64,000 bases of DNA, taken from positions 1,054,001 to 1,118,000 of the forward strand of contig JAWQEG010000470.1 in NCBI GenBank assembly GCA_033782935.1. The letters run 5' to 3'. A model generated the notes under the pieces. That model ran no database searches and was not told where the DNA came from. It worked only from the letters and a program-made list of their open reading frames with translations. Of the stretch, positions 26,081 through 40,637 are shown in pieces; the stretch's first letter is position 1, and the number at the start of each line of letters is the position of its first letter. A program made the position numbers and the translations under genes. This DNA is from Petrolisthes cinctipes. Its lineage: Eukaryota > Arthropoda > Malacostraca > Decapoda > Porcellanidae.

Positions 26081-29000
26081 TCAGTCCCAAAACACCCGAA
26101 AATTCGATATTTAGAGGTCCCAGAAGGTATCTGTACATGCCTACTCCGTGTTAGAGTATTTTCAAAATACAGGCCAAAAACATACTGAAAATCGATCTTT
26201 TAGGTGCTCAAAAGTCGATATGTGCATGCATCTACTGTACCCGTTTATATCTCAAATTCTGGCTCAAAACACCCGAAAATTCAATATTTTGGGGTCCCAG
26301 AAGCAATCTGTACAGTGCTAGAATATTTTCAAAATATAGGCTAAAAACATGCTAAAAATCGATCTTTTAAGTGCTAAAAAGTCGATATCTCAAATTCAGG
26401 CTCAAAACACCCGAAAATTCAATATTTTGGGGTCCCAGAAGCAATCTGTACATGCCTACTCAGTGTTAGAGTATTTTCAAAATACAGGCCCAAAACATGC
26501 TGAAAATCGATATTTTAGATGCCCAAAGTCAATATGTGCATGTATCTTCTGTACCCGTTTATATCTCAAATTCAGGCTCAAAACAAACGAAAATTCAATA
26601 TTTTGGGGTCCCAGAAGCAATCTGTACATGCCTACACAGTGCTAGAATATTTTCAAAATATAGGCTATAAACATGCTAAAAATCGATCTTTTAGGTGCCA
26701 AAAAATCGATATCTCAAATTCCGTCCCAAAACACCCGAAAATTCGATATTTAGAGGTCCCAGAAGGTATCTGTACATGCCTAATCCTTGTTAGAGTAGTT
26801 TCAAAATACAGGCCAAAAACATACTGAAAATCGATCTTTTAGGTGCCCAAAAGTCGATATGTGCATGCATCTTCTGTACCCGTTTATATCTCAAATTCTG
26901 GCTCAAAACACCCGAAAATTCAATATTTTGGGGTCCAAGAAGCAATCTGTACATGCCTACTCAGTGCTAGAATATTTTCAAAATATAGGCTAAAAACATG
27001 CTAAAAATCGATCTTTTAGGTGCCAAAAAGTCGATATCTCAAATTCAGTCCCAAAACACCCGAAAATTCGATATTTAGGGGTCCCAGAAGCGATCTGTAC
27101 ATGCCTACTCCGTGTTAGAGTATTTTCAAATTACATGCTTAAAACATACTGAAAATCGATCTTTTAGGTGCACAAAAGTCGATATGTGCATGCATCTTCA
27201 GTACCCGTTTATATCTCAAATTCAGGCTCAAAACACCCGAAAATTCAATATTTTGGGGTCCCAGAAGCAATCTGTACATGCCTACTCAGTGTTAGAGTAT
27301 TTTCAAAATACAGGCCCAAAACATGCTGAAAATCGATCTTTTAGGTGCCAAAAAATCGATATCTCAAATTCCGTCCCAAAACACCCGAAAATTCGATATT
27401 TAGAGGTCCCAGAAGGTATATGTACATGCCTACTCCGTGTTAGAGTATTTTCAAAATACAGGCCAAAAACATACTGAAAATCGATCTTTTAGGTGCCCAA
27501 AAGTCGATATGTGCATGTATCTTCTGTACCCGTTTATATCTCAAATTCTGGCTCAAAACACCCGAAAATTCAATATTTTGGGGTCCCAGAAGCAATCTGT
27601 ACAGTGCTAGAATATTTTCAAAATATAGGCTAAAAACATGCTAAAAATCGATCTTTTAAGTGCCAAAAAGTCGATATCTCAAATTCAGGCTCAAAACACC
27701 CGAAAATTCAATATTTTGGGGTCCCAGAAGCAATCTGTACATGCCTACTCAGTGTTAGAGTATTTTCAAAATACAAGCCAAAAACATGCTGAAAATCGAT
27801 ATTTTAGATGCCCAAAGTCAATATGTGCATGTATCTTCTGTACCCGTTTATATCTCAAATTCAGGCTCAAAACAAACGAAAATTCAATATTTTGGGGTCC
27901 CAGAAGCAATCTGTACATGCCTACACAGTGCTAGAATATTTTCAAAATATAGGCTATAAACATGCTAAAAATCGATCTTTTAGGTGCCAAAAAATCGATA
28001 TCTCAAATTCCGTCCCAAAACACCCGAAAATTCGATATTTAGAGGTCCCAGAAGGTATCTGTACATGCCTACTCCTTGTTAGAGTATTTTCAAAATACAG
28101 GCCAAAAACATACTGAAAATCTATCTTTTAGGTGCCCAAAAGTCGATATGTGCATGCATCTTCTGTACCCGTTTATATCTCAAATTCTGGCTCAAAACAC
28201 CCGAAAATTCAATATTTTGGGGTCCAAGAAGCAATCTGTACATGCCTACTCAGTGCTAGAATATTTTCAAAATATAGGCTAAAAACATGCTAAAAATCGA
28301 TCTTTTAGGTGCCAAAAAGTCGATATCTCAAATTCAGTCCCAAAACACCCGAAAATTCGATATTAAGGGGTCCCAGAAGCGATCTGTACATGCCTACTCC
28401 GTGTTAGAGTATTTTCAAAATACATGCTCAAAACATACTGAAAATCGATCTTTTAGGTGCACAAAAGTCGATATGTGCATGCATCTTCAGTACCCGTTTA
28501 TATCTCAAATTCAGGCTCAAAACACCCGAAAATTCAATATTTTGGGGTCCCAGAAGCAATCTAAACATGCTAGAATTTTTTCAAAATATAGGCTAAAAAC
28601 ATGCTAAAAATCGACATTTTAGGTGCCAAAAAATCGATATATCAAATTCAGTCCCAAAACACCCGAAAATTCGATATTTAGAGGTCCCAGAAGGTATCTG
28701 TACATGCCTACTCCGTGTTAGAGTATTTTCAAAATACAAGCCAAAAACATACTGAAAATCGATCTTTTAGGTGCCCAAAAGTCGATATGTGCATGCATCT
28801 TCTGTACCCGTTTATATCTCAAATTCTGGCTCAAAACACCCGAAAATTCGATATTTTGGGGTCCCAGAAGCGATCTGTACATGCCTACTCCGTGTTAGAG
28901 TATTTTCAAAATTCAGCCCCAAAACATGCTGAAAATCGATATTTTTGGTGCCCAAAGTCAATTTGTGCATGTATCTTCTGTACCCGTTTATATCTCAAAT

Positions 29001-29471
29001 TCAGGCTCAAAACACCGAAAATTCAATATTTTGGGGTCCCAGAAGCAATCTGTACATGCCTACTCAGTGCTAGAATATTTTCAAAATATAGGCTAAAAAC
29101 ATGCTAAAAATCGATCTTTTAGGTGCCAAAAAGTCGATATCTCAAATTCAGTCCCAAAACATCCGAAAATTCGATATTTAGGGGTCCCAGAACCAATCTG
29201 TACATGCCTACTCAGTGTTAGAGTATTTTCAAAATACAGGCCCAAAACATGCTGAAAATCGATATTTTAGATGCCCAAAGTCAATATGTGCATGTACCTT
29301 CTGTACCCGTTTATATCTCAAATTCAGGCTCAAAACACCCGAAAATTCAATATTTTGGGGTCCCAGAAGCAATCTGTACATGCCTACACAGTGCTAGAAT
29401 ATTTTCAAAATATAGGCTAAAAAAATGCTAAAAATCGACATTTTAGGTGCCAAAAAATCGATATCTCAAAT
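26081..29471 (+). repeat. 3,391-bp higher-order unit, copy 2
   Basis: Tandem partner of the preceding unit and almost identical to it in every segment compared by eye. The match ends near 29540, where 'gtatcttcaaaatac' and the next L1b ('gtgcccaaaag') diverge from copy 1. Such near identity could also reflect an assembly effect. Confidence 0.9.
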
Positions 29472-32400
29472 TCAGTCCCAAAACACCCGAAAATTCGATA
29501 TTTAGAGGTCCCAGAAGGTATCTGTACATGCCTACTCCGTGTTAGAGTATCTTCAAAATACAGGCCAAAAACATACTGAAAATCGATCTTTTAGGTGCCC
29601 AAAAGTCGATATGTGCATGCATCTTCTGTACCCGTTTATATCTCAAATTCTGGCCCTAAACACCCGAAAATTCGATATTTTGGGGTCCCAGAAGCGATCT
29701 GTACATGTCTACACAGTGCTAGAATATTTTCAAAATATAGGCTAAAAACATGCTAAACATCGACATTTTAGGTGCCAAAAAATCGATATCTCAAATTCAG
29801 TCCCAAAACACCCGAAAATTCGATATTTAGAGGTCCCAGAAGGTATCTGTACATGCCTACTCCGTGTTAGAGTATTTTCAAAATACAGGCCAAAAACATA
29901 CTGAAAATCGATCTTTTAGGTGCCCAGAAGTCGAAATGTGCATGCATCTTCTGTACCCGTTTATATCTCAAATTCTGGCCCTAAACACCCGAAAATTCGA
30001 TATTTGCGGGTCCCAGAAGCGATCTGTACATGCCTATTCAGTGTTAGAGTATTTTCAAAATTCAGGCCCAAAACATGCTGAAAATCGATATTTTAGATGC
30101 CCAAAGTCAATATGTGCATGTATCTTCTGTACCCGTTTATATCTCAAATTCAGGCTCAAAACACCCGAAAATTCAATATTTTGGGGTCACAGAAGCAATC
30201 TGTACATGCCTACACAGTGCAAGAATATTTTCAAAATATAGGCTAAAAACATGCTAAACATCGACATTTTAGTTGCCAAAAAATCGATATCTCAAATTCA
30301 GTCCCAAAACACCCGAAAATTCGATATTTAGAGGTCCCAGAAGGTATCTGTACATGCCTACTCCGCGTTAGAGTATTTTCAAAATACAGGCCAAAAACAT
30401 ACTGAAAATCGATCTTTTAGGTGCCCAAAAGTCGATATGAGCATGCATCTTCTGTACCCATTTATATCTCAAATTCTGGCCCTAAACACCCGAAAATTCG
30501 ATATTTGCGGGTCCCAGAAGCGATCTGTACATGCCTACTCAGTGTTAGAGTATTTTCAAAATTCAGGGCCAAAACATGCTGAAAATCGATATTTTTGGTG
30601 CCCAAAGTCAATATGTGCATGTATCTTCTGTACCCGTTTATATCTCAAATTCAGGCTCAAAACACCCGAAAATTCAATATTTTGGGGTCCCAGAAGCAAT
30701 CTGTACATGCCTACTCAGTGCTAGAATATTTTTAAAAGATAGGCTAAAAACATGCTAAAAATCGTTCTTTTAGGTGCCAAAAAGTCGATATCTCAAATTC
30801 AGTCCCAAAACACCCGAAAATTCGATATTTAGGGGTCCCAGAAGCAATCTGTACATGCCTACTCCGTGTTAGAGTATTTTCAAAATACATGCTCAAAACA
30901 TACTGAAAATCGATCTTTTAGGTGCACAAAAGTCGATATGTGCATGCATCTTCAGTTCCCGTTTATATCTAAAATTCTGGCTCAAAACACCCGAAAATTC
31001 AATATTTTGGGGTCCCAGAAGCGATCTGTACATGCCAACTCCGTGTTAGAGTATTTTCAAAATACAGGCCCAAAACATGCTGAAAATCGATATTTTTGGT
31101 GCCCAAAGTCAATATATGCATGTATCTTCTGTACCCGTTTATATCTCAAATTCAGGCTCAAAACACCCGAAAATTCAATATTTTGGGGTCCCAGAAGCAA
31201 TCTGTACAGTGCTAGAATATTTTCAAAATATAGGCTAAAAACATGCTAAAAATCGTTCTTTTAGGTGCCAAAAAGTCGATATCTCAAATTCAGTCCCAAA
31301 ATACCCGAAAATTCGATATTTTGGGGTCCCAGAAGCGATCTGTACATGCCTACTCCGTGTTAGAGTATTTTCAAAATACATGCTCAAAACATACTGAAAA
31401 TCGATCTTTTAGGTGCACAAAAGTCGATATGTGCATGCATCTTCAGTACCCGTTTATATCTCAAATTCAGGCTCAAAACACCCGAAAATTCAATATTTTG
31501 GGGTCCCAGAAGCAATCTGTACATGCCTACTCAGTGTTAGAGTATTTTCAAAATACAGGCCCAAAACATGCTGAAAATCGATATTTTAGATGCCCAAAGT
31601 CAATATGTGCATGTATCTTCTGTACCCGTTTATATCTCAAATTCAGGCTCAAAACACCCGAAAATTCAATATTTTGGGGTCCCAGAAGTAATCTGTACAT
31701 GCCAGAATTTTTTCAAAATATATGCTAAAAACATGCTAAAAATCGACATTTTAGGTGCCAAAAAATCGATATCTCAAATTCAGTCCCAAAACACCCGAAA
31801 ATTCGATATTTAGAGGTCCCAGAAGGTATCTGTACATGCCTACTCCGTGTTAGAGTATTTTCAAAATACAGGCCAAAAACATACTGAAAATCGATCTTTT
31901 AGGTGCCCAAAAGTCGATATGTGCATGCGTCTTCTGTATCCGTTTATATCTCAAATACTGGCCCTAAACACCCGAAAATTCAATATTTTGGGGTCCCAGA
32001 AGCAATCTGTACAGTTCTAGAATATTTTCAAAATATAGACTAAAAACATGCTAAAAATCGATCTTTTAGGTGCCAAAAAGTCGATATCTCAAATTCAGTC
32101 CCAAAACACCCGAAATTTCGATATTTAGGGGTCCCAGAAGCGATCTGTACATGCCTACTCCGTGTTAGAGTATTTTCAAAATACATGCTTAAAACATACT
32201 GAAAATCGATCTTTTAGGTGCACAAAAGTCGATATGTGCATGCATCTTCAGTACCCGTTTATATCTCAAATTCAGGCTCAAAACACCCGAAAATTTAATA
32301 TTTTGGGGTCCCAGAAGCAATCTGTACATGCCTACTCAGTGTTACAGTATTTTCAAAATACAGGCCCAAAACATGCTGAAAATCGATATTTTAGATGCCC

Positions 32401-33050
32401 AAAATCGATATGTGCATGCATCTTCTGTACCCGTTTATATCTCAAATTCTGGCTCAAAACACCCGAAAATTCAATATTTTGGGGTCCCAGAAGCAATCTG
32501 TACATGCCTACTCAGTGCTAGAATATTTTCGAAATATAGGCTAAAAACATGCTAAAAATCGATCTTTTAGGTGCCAAAAAGTCGATATCTTAAATTCAGT
32601 ATCTTCTGTACCCGTTTATATCTCAAATTCTGGCTCAAAACACCCGAAAATTCAATATTTTGGGGTCCCAGAAGCAATCTGTACATGCCTACTCAGTGCT
32701 AGAATATTTTCAAAATATAGGCTAAAAACATGCTAAAAATCGATCTTTTAGGTGCCAAAAAGTCGATATCTCAAATTCAGTTCCAAAACACCCGAAAATT
32801 CGATATTTAGGGGTCCCAGAAGCGATCTGTACATGCCTACTCCGTGTTAGAGTATTTTCAAAATACATGCTCAAAACATACTGAAAATCGATCTTTTAGG
32901 TGCACAAAAGTCGATATGTGCATGCATCTTCAGTACCCGTTTATATCTCAAATTCAGGCTCAAAACACCCGAAAATTCAATATTTTGGGGTCCCAGAAGC
33001 AATCTGTACATGCCTACTCAGTGCTAGAATATTTTCAAAATATAGGCTAA
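29110..33050 (+). repeat. 3,954-bp unit, copy 1 (one trimer shorter)
   Basis: Matches 33064-37500. From about 29110 to 31010 the offset is 3,954 (shared 'agaaccaatctg', 'gtacatgtctacacag', 'gtcgaaatgtg', 'ggggtcacagaagc', 'aaaagataggc'). From about 31050 onward it is 4,455 (shared 'catgccaactccg', 'catgccagaattt', 'gtcttctgtatccg', 'cagttctagaat'). The 501-bp step is exactly one trimer. Confidence 0.87.
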
Positions 33051-33063
33051 AAACATGCTAAAA

Positions 33064-36000
33064 ATCGATCTTTTAGGTGCCAAAAAGTCGATATCTCAAA
33101 TTCAGTCCCAAAACACCCGAAAATTCGATATTTAGGGGTCCCAGAACCAATCTGTACATGCCTACTCAGTGTTAGAGTATTTTCAAAATACAGGCCCAAA
33201 ACATGCTGAAAATCGATATTTTAGATGCCCAAAGTCAATATGTGCATGTACCTTCTGTACCCGTTTATATCTCAAATTCAGGCTCAAAACACCCGAAAAT
33301 TCAATATTTTGGGGTCCCAGAAGCAATCTGTACATGCCTACACAGTGCTAGAATATTTTCAAAATATAGGCTAAAAAAATGCTAAAAATCGACATTTTAG
33401 GTGCCAAAAAATCGATATCTCAAATTCAGTCCCAAAACACCCGAAAATTCGATATTTAGAGGTCCCAGAAGGTATCTGTACATGCCTACTCCGTGTTAGA
33501 GTATTTTCAAAATACAGGCCAAAAACATACTGAAAATCGATCTTTTAGGTGCCCAAAAGTCGATATGTGCATGCATCTTCTGTACCCGTTTATATCTCAA
33601 ATTCTGGCCCTAAACACCCGAAAATTCGATATTTTGGGGTCCCAGAAGCGATCTGTACATGTCTACACAGTGCTAGAATATTTTCAAAATATAGGCTAAA
33701 AACATGCTAAACATCGACATTTTAGGTGCCAAAAAATCGATATCTCAAATTCAGTCCCAAAACACCCGAAAATTCGATATTTAGAGGTCCCAGAAGGTAT
33801 CTGTACATGCCTACTCCGTGTTAGAGTATTTTCAAAATACAGGCCAAAAACATACTGAAAATCGATCTTTTAGGTGCCCAGAAGTCGAAATGTGCATGCA
33901 TTTTCTGTACCCGTTTATATCTCAAATTCTGGCCCTAAACACCCGAAAATTCGATATTTGCGGGTCCCAGAAGCGATCTGTACATGCCTATTCAGTGTTA
34001 GAGTATTTTCAAAATTCAGGCCCAAAACATGCTGAAAATCGATATTTTAGATGCCCAAAGTCAATATGTGCATGTATCTTCTGTACCCGTTTATATCTCA
34101 AATTCAGGCTCAAAACACCCGAAAATTCAATATTTTGGGGTCACAGAAGCAATCTGTACATGCCTACACAGTGCAAGAATATTTTCAAAATATAGGCTAA
34201 AAACATGCTAAACATCGACATTTTAGGTGCCAAAAAATCGATATCTCAAATTCAGTCCCAAAACACCCGAAAATTCGATATTTAGAGGTCCCAGAAGGTA
34301 TCTGTACATGCCTACTCCGCGTTAGAGTATTTTCAAAATACAGGCCAAAAACATACTGAAAATCGATCTTTTAGGTGCCCAAAAGTCGATATGAGCATGC
34401 ATCTTCTGTACCCATTTATATCTCAAATTCTGGCCCTAAACACCCGAAAATTCGATATTTGCGGGTCCCAGAAGCGATCTGTACATGCCTACTCAGTGTT
34501 AGAGTATTTTCAAAATTCAGGGCCAAAACATGCTGAAAATCGATATTTTTGGTGCCCAAAGTCAATATGTGCATGTATCTTCTGTACCCGTTTATATCTC
34601 AAATTCAGGCTCAAAACACCCGAAAATTCAATATTTTGGGGTCCCAGAAGCAATCTGTACATGCCTACTCAGTGCTAGAATATTTTTAAAAGATAGGCTA
34701 AAAACATGCTAAAAATCGTTCTTTTAGGTGCCAAAAAGTCGATATCTCAAATTCAGTCCCAAAACACCCGAAAATTCGATATTTAGGGGTCCCAGAAGCA
34801 ATCTGTACATGCCTACTCCGTGTTAGAGTATTTTCAAAATACATGCTCAAAACATACTGAAAATCGATCTTTTAGGTGCACAAAAGTCGATATGTGCATG
34901 CATCTTCAGTTCCCGTTTATATCTAAAATTCTGGCTCAAAACACCCGAAAATTCAATATTTTGGGGTCCCAGAAGCAATCTGTACATCCCTACTCAGTGT
35001 TAGAGTATTTTCAAAATACAGGCCCAAAACATGCTGAAAATCGATATTTTAGATGCCCAAAGTCAATATGTGCATGTATCTTCTGTACCCGTTTATATCT
35101 CAAATTCAGGCTCAAAACACCCGAAAATTCAATATTTTGGGGTCCCAGAAGCAATCTGTACATGCCTACACAGTGCTAGAATATTTTCAAAATATAGGCT
35201 AAAAACATGCTAAAAATCGACATTTTAGGTGCCAAAAAATCGATATCTCAAATTCAGTCCCAAAACACCCGAAAATTCGATATTTAGAGGTCCCAGAAGG
35301 TATTTGTACATGCCTACTCCGTGTTAGAGTATTTTCAAAATACAGGCCAAAAACATACTGAAAATCGATCTTTTAGGTGCCCAAAAGTCGATATGTGCAT
35401 GCATCTTCTGTACCCGTTTATATCTCAAATTCTGGCTCAAAACACCCGAAAATTCAATATTTTGGGGTCCCAGAAGCGATCTGTACATGCCAACTCCGTG
35501 TTAGAGTATTTTCAAAATTCAGGCCCAAAACATGCTGAAAATCGATATTTTTGGTGCCCAAAGTCAATATATGCATGTATCTTCTGTACCCGTTTATATC
35601 TCAAATTCAGGCTCAAAACACCCGAAAATTCAATATTTTGGGGTCCCAGAAGCAATCTGTACAGTGCTAGAATATTTTCAAAATATAGGCTAAAAACATG
35701 CTAAAAATCGTTCTTTTAGGTGCCAAAAAGTCGATATCTCAAATTCAGTCTCAAAATACCCGAAAATTCGATATTTAGGGGTCCCAGAAGCGATCTGTAC
35801 ATGCCTACTCCGTGTTAGAGTATTTTCAAAATACATGCTCAAAACATACTGAAAATCGATCTTTTAGGTGCACAAAAGTCGATATGTGCATGCATCTTCA
35901 GTACCCGTTTATATCTCAAATTCAGGCTCAAAACACCCGAAAATTCAATATTTTGGGGTCCCAGAAGCAATCTGTACATGCCTACTCAGTGTTAGAGTAT

Positions 36001-37500
36001 TTTCAAAATACAGGCCCAAAACATGCTGAAAATCGATATTTTAGATGCCCAAAGTCAATATGTGCATGTATCTTCTGTACCCGTTTATATCTCAAATTCA
36101 GGCTCAAAACACCCGAAAATTCAATATTTTGGGGTCCCAGAAGTAATCTGTACATGCCAGAATTTTTTCAAAATATATGCTAAAAACATGCTAAAAATCG
36201 ACATTTTAGGTGCCAAAAAATCGATATCTCAAATTCAGTCCCAAAACACCCGAAAATTCGATATTTAGAGGTCCCAGAAGGTATCTGTACATGCCTACTC
36301 CGTGTTAGAGTATTTTCAAAATACAGGCCAAAAACATACTGAAAATCGATCTTTTAGGTGCCCAAAAGTCGATATGTGCATGCGTCTTCTGTATCCGTTT
36401 ATATCTCAAATACTGGCCCTAAACACCCGAAAATTCAATATTTTGGGGTCCCAGAAGCAATCTGTACAGTTCTAGAATATTTTCAAAATATAGACTAAAA
36501 ACATGCTAAAAATCGATCTTTTAGGTGCCAAAAAGTCGATATCTCAAATTCAGTCCCAAAACACCCGAAATTTCGATATTTAGGGGTCCCAGAAGCGATC
36601 TGTACATGCCTACTCCGTGTTAGAGTATTTTCAAAATACATGCTTAAAACATACTGAAAATCGATCTTTTAGGTGCACAAAAGTCGATATGTGCATGCAT
36701 CTTCAGTACCCGTTTATATCTCAAATTCAGGCTCAAAACACCCGAAAATTTAATATTTTGGGGTCCCAGAAGCAATCTGTACATGCCTACTCAGTGTTAC
36801 AGTATTTTCAAAATACAGGCCCAAAACATGCTGAAAATCGATATTTTAGATGCCCAAAATCGATATGTGCATGCATCTTCTGTACCCGTTTATATCTCAA
36901 ATTCTGGCTCAAAACACCCGAAAATTCAATATTTTGGGGTCCCAGAAGCAATCTGTACATGCCTACTCAGTGCTAGAATATTTTCGAAATATAGGCTAAA
37001 AACATGCTAAAAATCGATCTTTTAGGTGCCAAAAAGTCGATATCTTAAATTCAGTATCTTCTGTACCCGTTTATATCTCAAATTCTGGCTCAAAACACCC
37101 GAAAATTCAATATTTTGGGGTCCCAGAAGCAATCTGTACATGCCTACTCAGTGCTAGAATATTTTCAAAATATAGGCTAAAAACATGCTAAAAATCGATC
37201 TTTTAGGTGCCAAAAAGTCGATATCTCAAATTCAGTTCCAAAACACCCGAAAATTCGATATTTAGGGGTCCCAGAAGCGATCTGTACATGCCTACTCCGT
37301 GTTAGAGTATTTTCAAAATACATGCTCAAAACATACTGAAAATCGATCTTTTAGGTGCACAAAAGTCGATATGTGCATGCATCTTCAGTACCCGTTTATA
37401 TCTCAAATTCAGGCTCAAAACACCCGAAAATTCAATATTTTGGGGTCCCAGAAGCAATCTGTACATGCCTACTCAGTGTTAGAGTATTTTCAAAATACAG
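33064..37500 (+). repeat. 4,455-bp unit, copy 2 (one extra trimer)
   Basis: Adjacent partner of the preceding unit. The extra 501 bp lies at about 34970-35470. Both copies carry the same aberrant junction in an S monomer, where 'ttaaattcagt' jumps to 'atcttctgtaccc' (32600/32601 and 37055/37056), which shows common descent. Confidence 0.87.
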
Positions 37501-38152
37501 GCCCAAACATGCTGAAAATCGATATTTTAGATGCCCAAAGTCAATATGTGCATGTATCTTCTGTACCCGTTTATATCTCAAATTCAGGCTCAAAACACTC
37601 GAAAAATCAATATTTTGGGGTCCCAGAAGCAATCTGTACATGCCTACACAGTGCTAGAATATTTTCAAAATATAGGCTAAAAACATGCTAAAAATCGACA
37701 TTTTAGGTGCCAAAAAATCGATATATCAAATTCAGTCCCAAAACACCCGAAAATTCGATATTTAGAGGTCCCAGAAGGTATCTGTACATGCCTACTCCGT
37801 GTTAGAGTATTTTCAAAATACAGACCAAAAAACATACTGAAAATCGATCTTTTAGGTGCCCAAAAGTCGATATGTGCATGCATCTTCTGTACCCGTTTAT
37901 ATCTCAAATTCTGGCCCTAAACACCCGAAAATTCGATATTTTGGGGTCCCAGAAGCGATCTGTACATGCCTACTCCTTGTTAGAGCATTTTCAAAATTCA
38001 GGCCCAAAACATGCTGAAAATCGATATTTTTGGTGCCCAAAGTCAATATGTGCATGTATCTTCTGTACCCGTTTATATCTCAAATTCAGGCTCAAAACAC
38101 CCGAAAATTCAATATTTTGGGGTCCCAGAAGCAATCTGTACATGCCTACTCA

Positions 38153-40637
38153 GTGCTAGAATATTTTCAAAATACATGCTCAAAAAATACTGAAAATCGA
38201 TCTTTTAGGTGCACAAAAGTCGATATGTGCATGCATCTTCAGTACCCGTTTATATCTCAAATTCAGGCTCAAAACACCCGAAAATTCAATATTTTGGGGT
38301 CCCAGAAGCAATCTGTACATGCCTACTCAGTGTTAGAGTATTTTCAAAATTCAGGCCCAAAACATGCTGAAAATCGATATTTTAGATGCCCAAAGTCAAT
38401 ATGTGCATGTATCTTCTATAGCCGTTTATATCTCGAATTCAGGCTCAAAACACCCGAAAATTCAATATTTTGGGGTCCCAGAAGCAATCTGTATAGTGCT
38501 AGAATATTTTCAAAATATAGGCTAAAAACATGCTAAAAATCGATCTTTTAGGTGCCAAAAAGTCGATATCTCAAATTCAGTCCCAAAACACCCGAAAAAT
38601 CGATATTTAGGGGTCCCAGAAGCGATCTGTACATGCCTACTCCGTGTTAGAGTATTTTCAAAATACATGCTCAAAAAATACTGAAAATCGATCTTTTAGG
38701 TGCACAAAAGTCGATATGTGCATGCCTCTTCAATACCCGTTTATATCTCAAATTCAGGCTCAAAACACCCCAAAATTCAATATTTTGGGGTCCCAGAAGC
38801 AATCTGTACATGCCTACTCAGTGTTAGAGTATTTTCAAAATACAGGCCCAAAACATGCTGAAAATCGATATTTTAGATGCCAAAAGTCAATATGTGCATG
38901 TATCTTCTGTACCCGTTTATATCTCAAATTCAAGCTCAAAACACCCGAAAATTCAATATTTTGGGGTCCCAGAAGCAATCTGTACATGCCTACACAGTGC
39001 TAGAATATTTTCAAAATATAGGCTAAAAACATGCTAAAAATCGACATTTTAGGTGCCAAAAAGTCGATATCTCAAATTCAGTCCCAAAACACCCGAAAAT
39101 TCGATATTTAGGGGTCCCAGAAGCGATCTGTACATGCCTACTCCGTGTTAGAGTATTTTCAAAATACATGCTCAAAACATACTGAAAATCGATCTTTTAG
39201 GTGCACAAAAGTCGATATGTGCATGCATCTTCAGTACCCGTTTATATCTCAAATTCAGGCTCAAAACACCCGAAAATTCAATATTTTGGGGTCCCAGAAG
39301 CAATCTGTACATGCCTACTCAGTGTTAGAGTATTTTCTAAATACAGGCACAAAACATGCTGAAAATCGATATTTTAGATGCCCAAAGTCAATATGTGCAT
39401 GTATCTTCTGTACCCGTTTATATCTCATATTCAGGCTCAAAACACCCGAAAATTCAATATTTTGGGGTCCCAGAAGCAATCTGTACATGCCTACACTGTG
39501 CTAGAATATTTTCAAAATATAGGCTAAAAACATAATAAAAATCGACATTTTAGGTGCCAAAAAATCGATATATCAAATTCAGTCCCAAAACACCCGAAAA
39601 TTCGATATTTAGAGGTCCCAGAAGGTATCTGTACATGCCTACTCCGTGTTAGAGTATTTTCAAAATACAGGTCAAAAACATACTGAAAATCGATCTTTTA
39701 GGTGCCCAAAATTCGATATGTGCATGCATCTTCTGTACCCGTTTATATCTCAAATTCTGGCCCTAAACACCCGAAAATTTGATATTTTGGGGTCCCAGAA
39801 GCGATCTGTACATGCCTACTCCGTGTTAGAGTATTTTCAAAATGCAGGCCCAAAACATGCTGAAAATCGATATTTTTGGTGCCCAAAGTCAATATGTGCA
39901 TGCATCTTCTGTACCCGTTTATATCTCAAATTCAAGCTCAAAACACCCAAAAATTCAATATTTTGGGGTCCCAGAAGCAATCTGTACATGCCTACTCAGT
40001 GCTAGAATATTTTTAAAATACAGGCTAAAAACATGCTAAAAATCGATCTTTTAGGTGCCAAAAAGTCGATATCTCAAATTCAGACCCAAAACACCCGAAA
40101 ATTCGATATTTAGGGGTCCCAGAAGCGATCTGTACATGCCTACTCCGTGTTAGAGTATTTTTAAAATACATGTTCAAAACATACTGAAAATCGATCTTTT
40201 AGGTGCACAAAAGTCGATATGTGCATGCATTTTCAGTACCCGTTTATATCTCAAATTCAGGCTCAAAACACCCGAAAATTCGATATTTTGGGGTCTCAGA
40301 AGCAATCTGTACATGCCTACTCAGTGCTAGAATATTTTCAAAATATAGGCTAAAAACATGCTGAAAATCGATATTTTTGGTGCCCAAAGTCAATATGTGC
40401 ATGTATCTTCTGTAGCTGTTTATATCTCGAATTCAGGCTCAAAACACCCGAAAATTCAATATTTTGGGCTCCCAGAAGCAATCTGTACAGTGCTAGAATA
40501 TTTTCAAAATATAGGCTAAAAACATGCTAAAAATCGATCTTTTAGGTGCCAAAAAGTCGATATCTCAAATTCAGTCCCAAAACACCCGAAAATTCGATAT
40601 TTAGGGGTCCCAGAAGCGATCTGTACATGCCTACTCC
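38153..40637 (+). repeat. 2,485-bp unit, copy 1
   Basis: Pairs with 40638-42946. Shared markers are 'ctcaaaaaatactg', 'tgtagc(c/t)gtttatatctcg', 'caccccaaaattc', 'gatgccaaaagtcaatatg', 'ttttctaaatacaggcac' and 'cccaaaattcgatatg'. Offsets are 2,485 up to about 39360/41845 and 2,309 after that. Confidence 0.85.
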
